Shown: positions 42,494 through 53,902, numbered from the stretch's first letter. The stretch: DNA of 57,862 nt from Diphasiastrum complanatum (GCA_029204225.1 CM055108.1:6265599-6323460), one strand, 5' to 3'. Notes: a model not told the origin generated them from the letters alone. Numbers and translations are program-made.

Positions 42494-43342
42494 TGTCAAA
42501 GTACAGCAAAATGGACCAAGAATAGATCTGAATCAGATCCACAAGTGTGATTGGATGTTAGATTAGATCAACCTATCAATCTACACAAGACTAGATAACA
42601 TTTAGATCAAATCTAGATGAGTAAATCTAACAAGAACAATCATTATTGATCAAAACTTGTACTTGCTATTTTCACACGTGTGAAGACCTGTCGGAGTACG
42701 AACAATAGTCTGAGAATAAAGTATCTAAGCTTAGAACCCAATCAATGCATAAAAACACAAGACAAATAGAGAGAAAACACTAGAATTGCTCCAAAACCAA
42801 GATTTAGCTTCCATGTCAATTATGGCCAAATGAGCCACCATATATACACAAGAGCTGATGCTTACTCATATGATTTGGCACATGCGAGAGTTCCTACTCA
42901 TCAAAGGATCCACCAATAATCATCAATATGGCACATGGACCAATTTTCCTAACTTATAGCCACCTCCCTTGATTTTAGGCAATTTTCCTAATTTATAGGG
43001 ACTTGCACAAATATCTACTACAAGTTGGATCTCACCTACTACTGATGTTTTCACACATGTGAGCAGTCCTTGGCACATGTGAGATCACTCCTATCCATGT
43101 GAAATAGCTTTTCCTACCAATAAAATGATGCCAAGTGGCATATAGCTAGAAAACTAGATTTTGGCCATTTTAGCCACTAGATCTCAAATGAAATGGTATG
43201 TACAACCTATATGACTCATCTAAATGATAAATGCATTTATTTCACACATGGGAACAGGCTTCATACATTTCTTATGATGATATGTACTACTCATAATGGT
43301 ATTCACAAGATATGATCAAGTTAGCTTTTGCCAATTTTAACA
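42494..43342 (-). repeat. 5' LTR of the nested element
   Basis: 849 bp, partner of 38302-39151, between the primer-binding site and the TTCTT target duplication. Confidence 0.92.
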
Positions 43343-43347
43343 TTCTT

Positions 43348-44226
43348 CAACTCATGGACTGAGCACGTGGTGCTCGCCGTTCCCTAGATTCGTCAACATC
43401 TGATCCTTCATCTTCTTCTTTGATGGAGTCAGACATTGCTAACTTTAGGCTCATAAATTCATCATTGGATTTAAGCTCACGTCTAATCCATCTTGGAAGT
43501 TTGACTAGGAACCAGATGATGAGCATATGTTCGGAGGGCTGTTCTTGTACTTGACTTTTGAGGCGTTTGAAATGCTCGATATAGTCTCGTACACGTTCAT
43601 CTTTTGTCATTTTGATTTTACTCAATTTGACAAAAGGACTCTCTATCAACCGAAAGGGCTTAAAATGCTTGATAAAGGATTCTCCAATCTATCTTTTTGT
43701 CACAATCAAGGTTAAAAAACCAATCACGTGCTTTAGCTATCATGGTCATAAAAAACAGTTGGACCATAGCATCGAGTCATGTTTCGCCATGCACATCACA
43801 TGCATTTCTCAAAGATTTGCAAAAATCTTTGAGGGTCCGAACTACCGTCAAACTTTGGTAGATCTAGCTTGGGTGTACGTCTTTCGAAATGATCTCCGTG
43901 GGTAGCAGGAACTCCATTAGGGTTGCTTCTGACCTGTGAGGGCTCAGCACCAGAAAAATGGGGTCGTGCGTGTGAAGACTCGGCTCTATCAGGTTCTTGT
44001 CCCTCGAATGGGTTTGTGGATGGCTCTTGGAGTTCGGCCTGCATTCGGTAGTACCTATGGCGTCTGATTTGTTCAGCGACAGGGGACCTGACCTCGTATG
44101 GATAATCGTCTGGATTTTTGGATCTTGTTGTTGGTCCATTGGGTACTGGTGTTTTTGAATTTGTTTTTTTTTTGGGTTTTTGCAGTCCCTACAGTTTGCG
44201 GTTTGCGGTGGGGTGTGGGATTGCAA
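43348..44226 (-). pseudogene. Gypsy-type Gag, N-terminal part (right of the nested insertion)
   Basis: Minus-strand frames carry RRTPKLDLPKFDGSSDPQRF at about 43810-43870 and MTKDERVRDYIEHFKRLKSQ at 43347-43649, both typical of Ty3/gypsy capsid-type Gag. Frames shift several times. Read toward lower coordinates it meets the nested element at 43347 and continues at 38301. Confidence 0.75.
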
Positions 44227-44880
44227 TCTGATGCAGTTGATGGATGGTGGCAGTTAGTTGCGTTCGGTTATGTTCAATTGCGGTTGCAGTGGCTATGGTA
44301 GATTGCGGTCTAATGTGATTGAGGATGGAGGGATGTGGACTGGCGATGTCAGCTATCGATTACGGTTGTAGCGGACGAGTGCGGTTGCAACGGTGGTTGC
44401 GGTTGCGGCAGGCGATTGTCGGCGGTCGATGGCGGTTGCTACGATGGATGAGGGGAATGCGATGGGTGCAAAGTAATGCGGTGGTAGGGCAAGGTGATCA
44501 TTTCAGGGCGGATACGGTTGAATGCGGTCTCTGTGTGTTGTGGTGAAGGTGGCCGATGGTAGTCTTAGTGCGGATGAATGCGGCTACAACGGACTAATGC
44601 GGTTGGGTGGAGAGCTGTGGTGATGATATGCGATGGACTGCTATTTAATGCAGTTCAAAGGCTGATGGTTTAGTGCGGACTATTGTGATTAGTTGCGGTC
44701 TGTTGGGATTGGAATGGTTGATGGAGGTGGAAGGTGGTTGAGAAGGAGTGCGGAATGAATGTTCAAGGGTGGATGTGGCTTGAGTAGGAGATGGTTTGTG
44801 GTGGAAGGGTCTGAGTGTAGTCGTAAGGTGGTGAGGTGGTGGTCAGTTGCGGTGGAATGCGGGGTGAAGGAATGACGTGA
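44180..44880. repeat. Stretch rich in TGCGG motifs upstream of the gypsy gag
   Basis: TGCGG, often in TGCGGT(T/C), appears about seventeen times in some 700 bases at irregular spacing, with related GGTTG and GATGG words. By position it is the untranslated leader of the outer gypsy element. The composition differs from the AT-rich DNA on both sides. Confidence 0.6.
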
Positions 44881-45809
44881 GTGGATTGTGGTCACTACGG
44901 TTCAAGATGGCTGGTGCAATATCTAGAAATTGGTTTCTACTGTTGGAAGAGTGGAGGTGCGTGACTGCAGTTCTGAACACAAGACAAAACACAAGAGAAC
45001 ACATTGTGGAGAAACCACCCAACCAAGTAGAAGCAACTGATCAATCTCCAAAAGCTTCACCCCCGAGCCAAGGAATAGGAAGCAAGAGTAGAGTGAGAGA
45101 ACCTGGCAATGAAACACCAAATGAATGATGGAGTAGGGCGAGCTTCCAATAGATGTATGGACCCAAGACCACCCTATGCATGCAGTCATACAAGGTCTAA
45201 ACTGCCCTATTAAGAAATTCCATTGCTATTGATACTCTACACATGCATTGACTATCCTAAACCATGTACTAACTTTAATTAGTGTGTTTGGGCCTCACAA
45301 GATTATTAATTACTTTATGGGCCCCATCGAGTATAAGTGGCATAACCAACAATCTCGAGCATTGGAGTATCATATATCCAAGTCTAGGAGCATACTGAAT
45401 TCTAAATTCAGGACATGGACGTAATATTCTTCCCCACTTGAACTGCTCATGCCCTCAGAAGCGGAACTTGGAGAAAATCTTCTTTATGCTATCAACTCTC
45501 TCTCATGAATCATCGTCCTCAGTCCAACGGGACAATACTAAGTCAGATCTAAGTGGTTATGATCAGATCTTGATGCATTTCTAAATTCTAGCATTGCATA
45601 AAGTAGTGAGAGTCTATGTTGTTGATGATTCTAGATGTGTAATCAAACTTGGCTAAAGATCATTGATGAACTAAATGTGTTTTGATCTCTGATTTTTCAC
45701 ATCTCTCTCTCTAACCAAATGAAAAACTAGGCTAAGTCTAATCTACACCTACCTAGTCTGTTTTAATGTGGTTTTGATGTTCTTCTCAAGAAGATGAAGA
45801 CAACAAGGA
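44881..45809. other. Probable gypsy LTR sequence
   Basis: No coding signal. 44999-45037 repeats a 39-base segment found at 3038-3078. A purine-tract-like block (minus strand AAGTGGGGAAGA near 45430) suggests an LTR to its left serving the integrase remnant on its right. I cannot place clean LTR ends. Confidence 0.4.
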
Positions 45810-45943
45810 TGGCACATGAGGCTCATCCCTAAGTTAAATATTGGTTGGGTAGTGGCGAGGCAACTTGCTACCGTTAATGAGTGTGTCAACCAAATTGCCT
45901 TGCAGGTTGACGAGAATGACTACACCATTAGGTCGAATATCTA

Positions 45944-46830
45944 CTACCTTGATTCTTTTCCTAGAAACTTGAGCTTTCTCTTATGTGCCTTGGCTTTGTA
46001 CAATAGCACCAATTCTATCTTGACGAGTTCCTTGGTCTTGATGTTACGATCATTCCCAAAATTTCTCCATTGCTTCTCCATGACTAACACGTGGAGGGCT
46101 AAGAAGCAAATTTCATAGAGTTGGAGGAGACTTTGGAGTCTCCATTGGATAGATTCCTCTATACTCATGCATTCAGCAATGGCAACTCTTAGACTTGGAA
46201 TAACGAACTTAACAGACATTATGGCTTCATGGACACACACCATCTGAAACAACATTTGTCCAGTGCTCACCTTGAAGGTGGGCCCTGAAAGCCCATAGTG
46301 TTGCATGAAGCTTGTGCTCCCAATTCGATCATGTAGCCTCTACCATTTTCATGATAATGCTATAGAGGATCTTGTTTGATGATTCTGGTTGTCCATTGCA
46401 TCGTGGGTGATAGGGAGTACTTTTCTTATGGACAACCATATACAAGCATAATAAGTGAGTGATAGTTTTGTTTAGGAAATGCATTCCACGATCACTCACG
46501 AGTTTGAGTGGACACCCAAAACGAACTAGGATATTTTCATTAGAAATTTGGCAGTGGAATTAGCATTAGCTTTTCTCACTGCCTTGGCTTCAACCCATTT
46601 GGTTAAGTAGCCTTGGCTATTTTAATATAACAAACTTGGAAATCGCGTGCAATCAGACGAATATGGCTGATATAGTCAATGCCCCATTTCTCAAATGGCA
46701 TCTTGGCTAGGATAGGTTGTAACAACATTTTATCCTTTCCTTTATTTCTACTGAACCTCTAGCACATGTCACACCTCTTAACCTGATAATGAATATCCTT
46801 GAACATTGTGGGCCACCATAGCCCATGTTG
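45944..46830 (-). pseudogene. Ty3/gypsy integrase remnant
   Basis: Minus-strand reading, with many stops and shifts, gives an HHCC-like start (H..H..RCDMC near 46780), then PFEKWGIDYI, a TKWVEAKA-like block, SDRG near 46500, and YHPRCNGQPESSNK-like sequence near 46400, followed by WAF(R) and the C-terminal part (46306-45944). The order is that of gypsy integrase. It is heavily decayed. Confidence 0.65.
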
Positions 46831-47173
46831 CAGTACCTTTCTGTTGGTAGTTTCCACTGTGTAATGCCCTCCGCCTATTCTTTCATGGGCGATACTCACC
46901 ACTTGGGGTACTTCATGCGTTTGGACGCATCAACGTATGATATCATCATATATCATCATTACACATGCGATACAACTGTCCAATTATCATTGTGTAGAGA
47001 GCAGATTTGATAATCAACCAATTGACCATACAATATAAAACCGATCGATTTAATCACCACAACACACCATCAAGTGCTTCAAGACAAGACAAGACAGAAT
47101 TGCTCTCTCACAACTATATATTCACACTAGCGCACAAGTACAAAGAGAAGCAACTTATGTACTCAATATGTGC

Positions 47174-47990
47174 TCATAAAAGAATCGGCCCGATAGTTGT
47201 AGAGCTAGGCAAAACGTGTAGTTGCATCCGGAGGGGGGTAGCATTCCAAAACGCTGTTCCGGAATGTCTCACTTGGACGAAAGGCCTAAGGATCTCACGC
47301 AAGCCCTCCACAAATTGAAACACCTGTAAAAACATCGGCACCTCCTCAGGTATCTGCATCAGTGCTTCTCTATACTTGTCTGCATATCCTTGTACAGATG
47401 CATTGCCTTGTTTCAGGCTTGACCAGGCTTGCATTGCCTGATTCTTTTCATCTAATGGCACCCAATTCTCAGCAAACATCCGCTTGAACTGATCTCAAGT
47501 TGCAGGCACCAAATTATCTTCTCAATTTTACGCCACTAGCGTTGTGCCGTTTCTTGCAAGCGATATGTGGCTTCTGCAATCTTTTGTTCATCATCATCAA
47601 CACCACACATCTGAAAAGCCTTTTCCCACTTCTGAATCTAATTCTCAACTGCATCGGTGTTGCGTATTGCAACTGCTCCTGTGTATTTTGGTGGTTTCAA
47701 ATCTTTAATTGTGGGCAATTTTTGCATCTTTGATGGTTGTTCAGCTTCTTTCTCAACTGCCACAGGCTCAACGACTACCATAGCCATTCCACTAACCCTT
47801 TCAGGTTCCTGTGGAGATTTAGTTAGTTGGTCGAGAATTTGTTGTAAAATCACCTCCATGGCATCCACCTTGGCTGCCACTTCTTCAATTCTCAAGATTT
47901 CTGTGCTTGCATCTCCTAATGGATCCATATTTGCAATGTTGGAGGCTGTCCACTTGTTTAGAAGTCGAAAGTACCGGCAAAAATGAGTTT
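47174..47990 (-). pseudogene. Ty3/gypsy Gag fragment
   Basis: Minus strand. 47638-47928 starts MDPLGDASTEILRIEEVAAK and includes KDLKPPKYTGAVAIRNTDAV, the usual PPxFxG lead-in of gypsy Gag. 47174-47479 holds the later capsid part (WSSLKQGNASVQGYADKYRE). A frame break lies between. Its leader (47990-48584), primer-binding site and LTR follow in the expected order to the right. Confidence 0.75.
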
Positions 47991-48584
47991 ACAACTCTCA
48001 AAACCCTTTTCCCTTGTATTTTGGCCCAAAAATCAGACCAACTTTGGATTGCTATAACTTTTCTCTGACTTGGACTTTTCCTAAGCGGTTAATTTTTAAT
48101 AGGTCGCTCTCCTGCTGGCTTTCCAATGAACCCTTAACAGTCCAGTTTAGACTAGGATTGCCCAATCATCAAGCAATTTCTTCTCAGCTGGTTTTGCACC
48201 TATGTATGAGAACCAAATTTTGAAAAAACACCATAGGACTCTGTTTTCTTTGTTGTAAATTGCATACTATAGCCCTTGAGGTCTGCCTAGAAGACTCCCA
48301 AAATTTGAGGATGGTCTAAGAACCGAGCGAAAAGTTATGAAGAAAAAACTCTTCAACCTGCCAGCGCCCACCAACTACAAGAAAATTCTCAAATCGCTTG
48401 GATTTCGCTATTGGGGTTGGATTCTGTGACTAATCTATTGTGCCTTGGCAATAGGAACAGTTTGCAACAGATCCCATAGCCATCTGAGCTCTCAATCAAA
48501 AGTTATGGGCAAAAAATTCCCCCTTCTCTCTCTGGAACGTATTTGTTTTTTGATGTCCCAAGCTTCCAAAACTGACAAACCCTT

Positions 48585-48596
48585 GCTCTGATACCA
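48585..48596 (-). other. Primer-binding site of the gypsy gag element
   Basis: GCTCTGATACCA on the plus strand, two bases from the LTR starting TGTCAGGCTC at 48599. Confidence 0.8.
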
Positions 48597-48598
48597 AA

Positions 48599-49222
48599 TG
48601 TCAGGCTCTCCCTGATCTTCCTACTGACACCCGTCCAAACATGCACTGATCGCCACAAATTTCCAGACTCTTTGATTCCCTACAAGCACATAGCATCAAA
48701 CAAAAACATAGTGGAGCTGGCTGCGTTGTCTCCTCCCAGCCTTTGCTGCATAGATTATGATGAGGAATGCTTCTCTCTAGGCTCACTTATACACAATCCT
48801 CAAGCTCCCCTTAACCCTGACCCTTCCTAAATCTCGACACGTGGCCAACTCTATGCACAGTCGACACTTGCCACTTGGCAGTACCCTGACACATAGGCAA
48901 GTGAGTAGGCTGACATGTGTCACTCATCCATTGGACCAAATGTCCCAATGGACATGTGTTACTCATTCACTGGACCAAGTGTCCCAGTGAGCATATGACA
49001 TGTGTCGCGTTGACTAGTCAACTCTCCTACTTTTTAGGAGATCAATCCAGCCACTCCGAATTAATGAACCAGTACCCTATATCCAAGCAACATGCGACTC
49101 TGAGGCTCAGAAACATCATTAACAACTTTATTTACATTTCTATTACAAGGGTCACCACATGCCGGTGACTTAGCCATTTCTATATTTACAAGAAGTACAT
49201 CTACAAGTAAAAACAGTAAACA
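48599..49222 (-). repeat. 5' LTR of a gypsy element, same family as the LTR at 14.1-14.5 kb
   Basis: It shares with 14084-14515 the blocks ACCCTGACACATAGGCAAG, CTTGCCxCTTGGCA and GTGACTTAGCCATTT. It also contains an internal near-repeat of about 45 bases (CATTGGACCAAxTGTCCCA...CATGTG). The right end near 49222 is approximate. Confidence 0.65.
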
Positions 49223-49249
49223 ACCGAGACAGGGAGTAAAAGTTGTAAC

Positions 49250-49262
49250 AGATATATAGTGA

Positions 49263-49340
<78 letters not shown>

Positions 49341-49397
49341 GGGTGCATTCTGAGAAAGGAAAACAGCAAAATAAAGGCAAAATAGCAATAATGTGAG

Positions 49398-49431
<34 letters not shown>

Positions 49432-49734
49432 AGAAATGTAGGCAATGATAGACAAAAAGGGTTAAGTCTATCCTCATTGGTCCAAGTTTGCCCTAAAACT
49501 TATTTAAAGGGCATTTGAAGTGCATTTGAAATGCTTGAAAATGACATGTGCATTTAGAAATTTCTAGAGAGAGAAAATGTGACTTTAGAAATTCATAGAA
49601 AGAGAAGTTTCTAGAAAGAGAAAAAAGGTACAAAAGGGCAAGAGAGAAGAAGAGGGGTGCAGAAAGATAGAGAGAGAGGCGTTGTTTTTTATCTTTTAGG
49701 GTTTGTAGGTTTCACAAGAAAAATAGCAATGTGA

Positions 49735-49780
<46 letters not shown>

Positions 49781-49950
49781 CAAGGTGTTCAATTGATGCA
49801 ATTTTGCTCTGTGTGTGTGTGGAGGAGAGAGAGGGGGGGGAGGTAGGTAGCAACATGAGTGCGACCAGATCTGGAATGGCGGGTGAAGGAGAGAGAGAAG
49901 CAGGTGAGAGGGAGAGATGGCGGGAGAGAGAGAGAGATGCCTAGGAAAGA

Positions 49951-49992
<42 letters not shown>

Positions 49993-50302
49993 AGCGCGAG
50001 AGACGAGAAAGGAGGCGCGAGAGAGAGGAGAGAGATGGGTGGAAGGAGAGTGTTATTTAGGGTTAGGGTTTTTTAGGATTAGAGCTTTTTTAGGGTTTTG
50101 AGAACTAAAAATAGCAATAATGTGAGGAGAGAGAGATACGTTCAATTTTTATATTTTTAAAGTTTGGTTTGACATGAAAAATATTAATAATGTGAGCTGA
50201 GAGAGATATATATATATATATACATACATATATGTGCATGGAGGATGGCGTTGCTAAGAGTAGTGGAAAAAATTGGCAATGCCCTCCACACTACATGCAG
50301 CT

Positions 50303-50353
<51 letters not shown>
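49250..50353. repeat. Cluster of long GA microsatellites with a repeated lead-in
   Basis: GA tracts lie at about 49266-49339, 49397-49432 (ending in G9), 49738-49777, 49953-49985 and 50305-50353. Several are preceded by variants of AATAGCAATAATGTGAG (49381, 49722, 50109, 50180). All frames read through these tracts are artefacts. Confidence 0.9.
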
Positions 50354-50358
<5 letters not shown>

Positions 50359-51120
50359 ACAGAGCGCGAGCGCGGCCGCTGACTACTGTAGCAATCGATG
50401 GAAACGGGGGAGGAGATGGTTGGATCATGGAAGGACCCACCTTTAGTCTCTGGATTAAATAATGGGGATGCGATGGGATGGGATGGTGGGTACAGATTTG
50501 AGGAATCTGCCACCTTCCCTCCTGTTGTTCATATATATGTTTTCCGGGAGTTTCAGAGTTACCTGCATTCATCCGCTGTCATCGGCAGCCGGTTGCCCAG
50601 GTTCAAGCCTCCCGACGTGGAAACCCACATGAACGCACATCACACATATTACATTGGTTGATAGGTGCTTTAGTTATCAGACGTAACTGGCCCTGCAGTG
50701 CGCAGACAGGAGTGATCATCTTTTTCCAAGGATCGATGACTGTAAACTTTGATCCATCTAGTTTTCTTCCTGACTCTAACTGTGCCCATACTGTATCTAT
50801 TACCTTCAGAAGATGTAAATTTTCTTCGTTGGAAGTCTAGTACAGTTTATTACTGATTTGAAATTCATGACCAGTCTCAGCGGTAGATCTTTTACAAGTT
50901 AAATGGTCACCTTCTCCCACACCGACTGAATTCAGATCTCAGTATCTTGCCAGAGATTCCGATTAGTTGCATGCAAAATGACAACAACGCACAAATAGTT
51001 TGTACTTGCATACCAGCCTATTAGCAAGCCAATGACTCTGACACGTTTCCACTTAAAGACAGGATTATGGCAGTCGTAAGTTTTATTGTGGAAACCCTGG
51101 TTTGCTTGAGTTTTTGAATC
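50354..51120. other. DNA between the GA cluster and an expansin relic
   Basis: No gene or repeat is recognised. 50354-50660 is GC-richer than its surroundings. Confidence 0.4.
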
Positions 51121-51139
51121 TTGCCCGTTGTATATGGGC

Positions 51140-51229
51140 GCCACAGTTACAGAATTGGAGCTTGGAACAGCGGTCATGCAACGTTTAAGGGAGGTGGCGA
51201 TGCGTCAGGCACAATGGGTAAGTTGATTT

Positions 51230-51323
<94 letters not shown>

Positions 51324-51660
51324 GCAGCATATATCATCGTGCTGTAAATTAGAATCAAATCCAGAATTTTGCATTAGATTAACTTTGTCAGATAAAGTCC
51401 ACTCAAAAACAACATATTCTTGTATGATTGATTGTATTACTTGATCATTGCTATGATTGAGGATCATGTATGCAAATATATGTTAAATTTAACTTGAATT
51501 TATGTTCAATATGGCTTAAGTGGGAAATATTGTGGTTGGTTGACGATGTTGCATTACAGAGTGCCATGCATCAGACAGGGAGGCATTCATTTCACCATCC
51601 TACGACGCCGCGGCCTCAAATTGGCAGTTCGGCCAAACATTTAGCGGTCAGCAGTTCTAA
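51140..51660 (+). pseudogene. Expansin pseudogene: exon 1 end and parts of exon 3, exon 2 lost
   Basis: 51140-51217 encodes GAWNSGHATFKGGGDASGTMG, the end of expansin exon 1, with Lys in place of the usual Tyr, followed by donor GTAAGTTGAT. The next 342 bases are intron-like and include an 88-bp CT tract (51233-51320) but no exon 2. From 51560 exon 3 resumes with RVPCIRQGGIHFTI, then jumps to [14 protein letters not shown] and a stop (51658-51660), so some 60-70 central residues of the second domain are gone. It lacks the catalytic-type HFD motif and most conserved cysteines and cannot make a working expansin. Confidence 0.85.
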
Positions 51661-53377
51661 CCGCCACCGTCACATTCACAGTGGCCACCCATTTATCGTT
51701 TTCTGACATTTGTCTATGATCATGCGGCCTTCTATTGTATAATAACTATAGCTACTTCTGGGAGGATGCGGAAGTGGTGTACGAAAGTCAGCGTATCCGA
51801 TAGTGAATAGTGGATACAGAGCAGCCGTAAACAGAGAGTATCTGTCACATGCTAGCTTCCTCAGCGTTGGCAAATCAATCTAGATTCTAATCTATGGAAG
51901 TGTCAGTGATCGTATACGAGGTACTCGTCCTCCATCTGACATAAATTTTTTGGATTATTTTTTGAAGATTGATGCACTCAATCTATGAAATATCTAATAA
52001 TTTTCTAGCAGCCTTCAAGGGTTGGGCCAATAAATTTGCCTTTCTTGGGCGCCTTTCAAGAATTCAATGCAATATCCCCATTCCAATTCTTACGAGAGTT
52101 AAGTAATTAAGATAGCATTGTTCTATGTCGCATCAATTGATTTTCCTAGAGAACATGCACATCATTTACACTGTTGATCACTTAAATTTTGCACTATACA
52201 AAGAGCCCGCTTTGTTGAAGAGAACACGTGGTTTTGATCATTTAAGTATTGTAGTATACAAAAGCCCACTTTTCCTAAGAGAACACTAGAACACTAGAAC
52301 ACTTGGTCTTGATCAGTTACACTTGCCACTACACAAGATGCTTTGCTATAGAGAACACTTGCTTGGCTATGTACATTGGTGATGGCTAGGTACTCCAAAT
52401 AAGTAAGAAGTTGGTTAAAACTTCGTTTACTCTTCTGAATTCCTGAATTCAACTCCAAGTAATAGACAAGGGTGCAAAAATGTCCATTACTAAGATTAGA
52501 AGATCAATACATGAACAATGTTAACAAGTGCTAGACGCATCAAACGTAAGAGCAAATGATATGGTATAGATTTCTTAAGTCATTCTATTGATTCAGGGCC
52601 TTGGGAACTTCATAAACAAGAGCGTTGTGGCATACCACAAAGGCCCTGCCATTAATGTGGTATTTTAAGATTCTTAAATATTTGACACAAGAAACTACCA
52701 TCAATTAGAATGGATGAATAATATTTAGTCATTTTCCAGCTTTACTCTGTTGTATAGTAATTGAAATTTTTTTTTTCTCATTTTAGAATTCAACATTGAT
52801 TATTTTGTGATTTGAATAGTTATTCCAATCTTGATTTAAAAACAACATCTGTGATTTCCATTACTACCTATTTAATACTAATGACTTTAAATTTTCAACA
52901 ATTGTAGTCTTCATTTGACAATAATTTTCATTACTAACTATTCTTTATTAATGATTTTAGATTTTCAACAATTGTAGTCTTCATTTGACAATAATAATTA
53001 TTCTTTTTAATGAGTGTTTATCTCACAATCATTAGTCACAAAATTATAAATGGTTTTTTAAATTGTAAATACACAATATTGTAGTCACTTTTCAAAAAAG
53101 TAATGACAAATTTAAATATTAAGTATTTGTAGTTTTTATAGCTCAATAAAAAAAATTCAAATTCATGTTCACTAAAGTCCTCCTAGATTTCATGATGGAC
53201 ATTCACAATTTCAAAAAATGAATATCACAAATTAAATGTTTTCGAATTGATGAAAGTAGTCATAAATCTTATAGTTCTCAATTTCACAACTAAATGCACA
53301 AGAATGGTATCAATTTGTGCAATTAAATACTCAGTGATCACTAATTTAGTATTTCAATATGATCAATAAAATTCACA
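51661..53377. other. AT-rich DNA with short tandem repeats
   Basis: No gene is recognised. At 52165-52380 three diverged units of about 70-80 bases share TTGATCA...TATACAAAG..CC...GAGAACAC. At 52877-53000 a 43-base segment (TTTTCAACAATTGTAGTCTT...) occurs twice. Confidence 0.55.
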
Positions 53378-53902
53378 TTAAAAAGGTTTTGTTCTTGATA
53401 AAACATCCTCGATTCTAGTTGGAGAGTAAGCAAATGTGTATTGCACAGGTGGACGTGTCATGGAGCAGTCTTTTGGCTGGATAGCCGAACGTGCCAATTT
53501 CTCATAATCATTTCTCAAAGCATCGTACACCTCCAGTTTCCTGATCTTTGACCTCAAGCAGCTAAATAACAAGAAATACGTACGCGCGTCTTCAAAGTTC
53601 TAACTGACTGTTCAAATCAAAAGCAAGAAGGTATGAGATCCTAAGAATTTCAGTTGACTTAGAATTCAAATTTTGTAAATTTTGCACAGCGCACCAACCC
53701 CAATGTTTACACCCCAGAGGTTCTCATCACCCCTCCCAGTGATCTACTTGTGAAGCAATGACATTAGCCTTTCATTTTAGGAGAAATTAGTCAATCTTAC
53801 TTGGACTTTTCTGCAAATTTTTCTTGTAACTCGACGTTCTCTTTTGCCAAGTTCTCCTTCTCATGTTCAAGTGCCTGAATCTTTTTCATGGCTTTTTGGT
53901 AC
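53378..53902 (-). CDS. Two 3' exons of an unidentified coiled-coil protein
   Basis: Minus strand. Exon 53801-53902 encodes a heptad-rich helix (KKIQALEHEKENLAKENVEL). A GTAAGA donor follows, and the intron ends TTATTTAG before exon 53378-53561. The join restores frame (AA plus C gives Asn). The last exon continues with a charged helix (KIRKLEVYDALRNDYEKLAR) and then a non-helical tail ending DVLSRTKPF and stop. Codon choice, splice signals and reading across the junction support a real gene, perhaps a cytoskeletal, kinetochore or meiotic coiled-coil protein. I cannot name it. Upstream exons should lie to the right. The sequence at 53903-54010 has no clean further exon, so the gene may be truncated. 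Confidence 0.5.

Larger units (their letters stand above)
38302..43342 (-). mobile_element. LTR retroelement with gag-like ORFs only, nested in a gypsy gag
   Basis: LTRs at 38302-39151 and 42494-43342 are near-identical and run TGTCAAAG...TTTTAACA. A Met-type primer-binding site (42482-42493) and a purine tract (complement of about 39152-39160) place it on the minus strand. Flanks GTCTT (38297-38301) and TTCTT (43343-43347) are a 5-bp target duplication with one mismatch. Inside, one zinc knuckle (CNLCGKRDHFVSRC) and a partial one (CFLCGKMHEA) are seen at 40297-40788, and unassigned frames at 39416-40153. No integrase, reverse transcriptase or RNase H can be read, so it is a non-autonomous element. 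Confidence 0.88.

Noticed and set aside
44098-44546. Trp/Leu-rich plus-strand frames
   Set aside because: They arise from the TGCGG-rich leader and show no domain.
49061-49477. Three overlapping minus-strand frames rich in Ser-Leu
   Set aside because: They are readings through GA tracts with no other protein signal.
51174-51467. Minus-strand Arg-Glu repeat frame
   Set aside because: Artefact of the CT tract lying in the intron-like part of the expansin relic.
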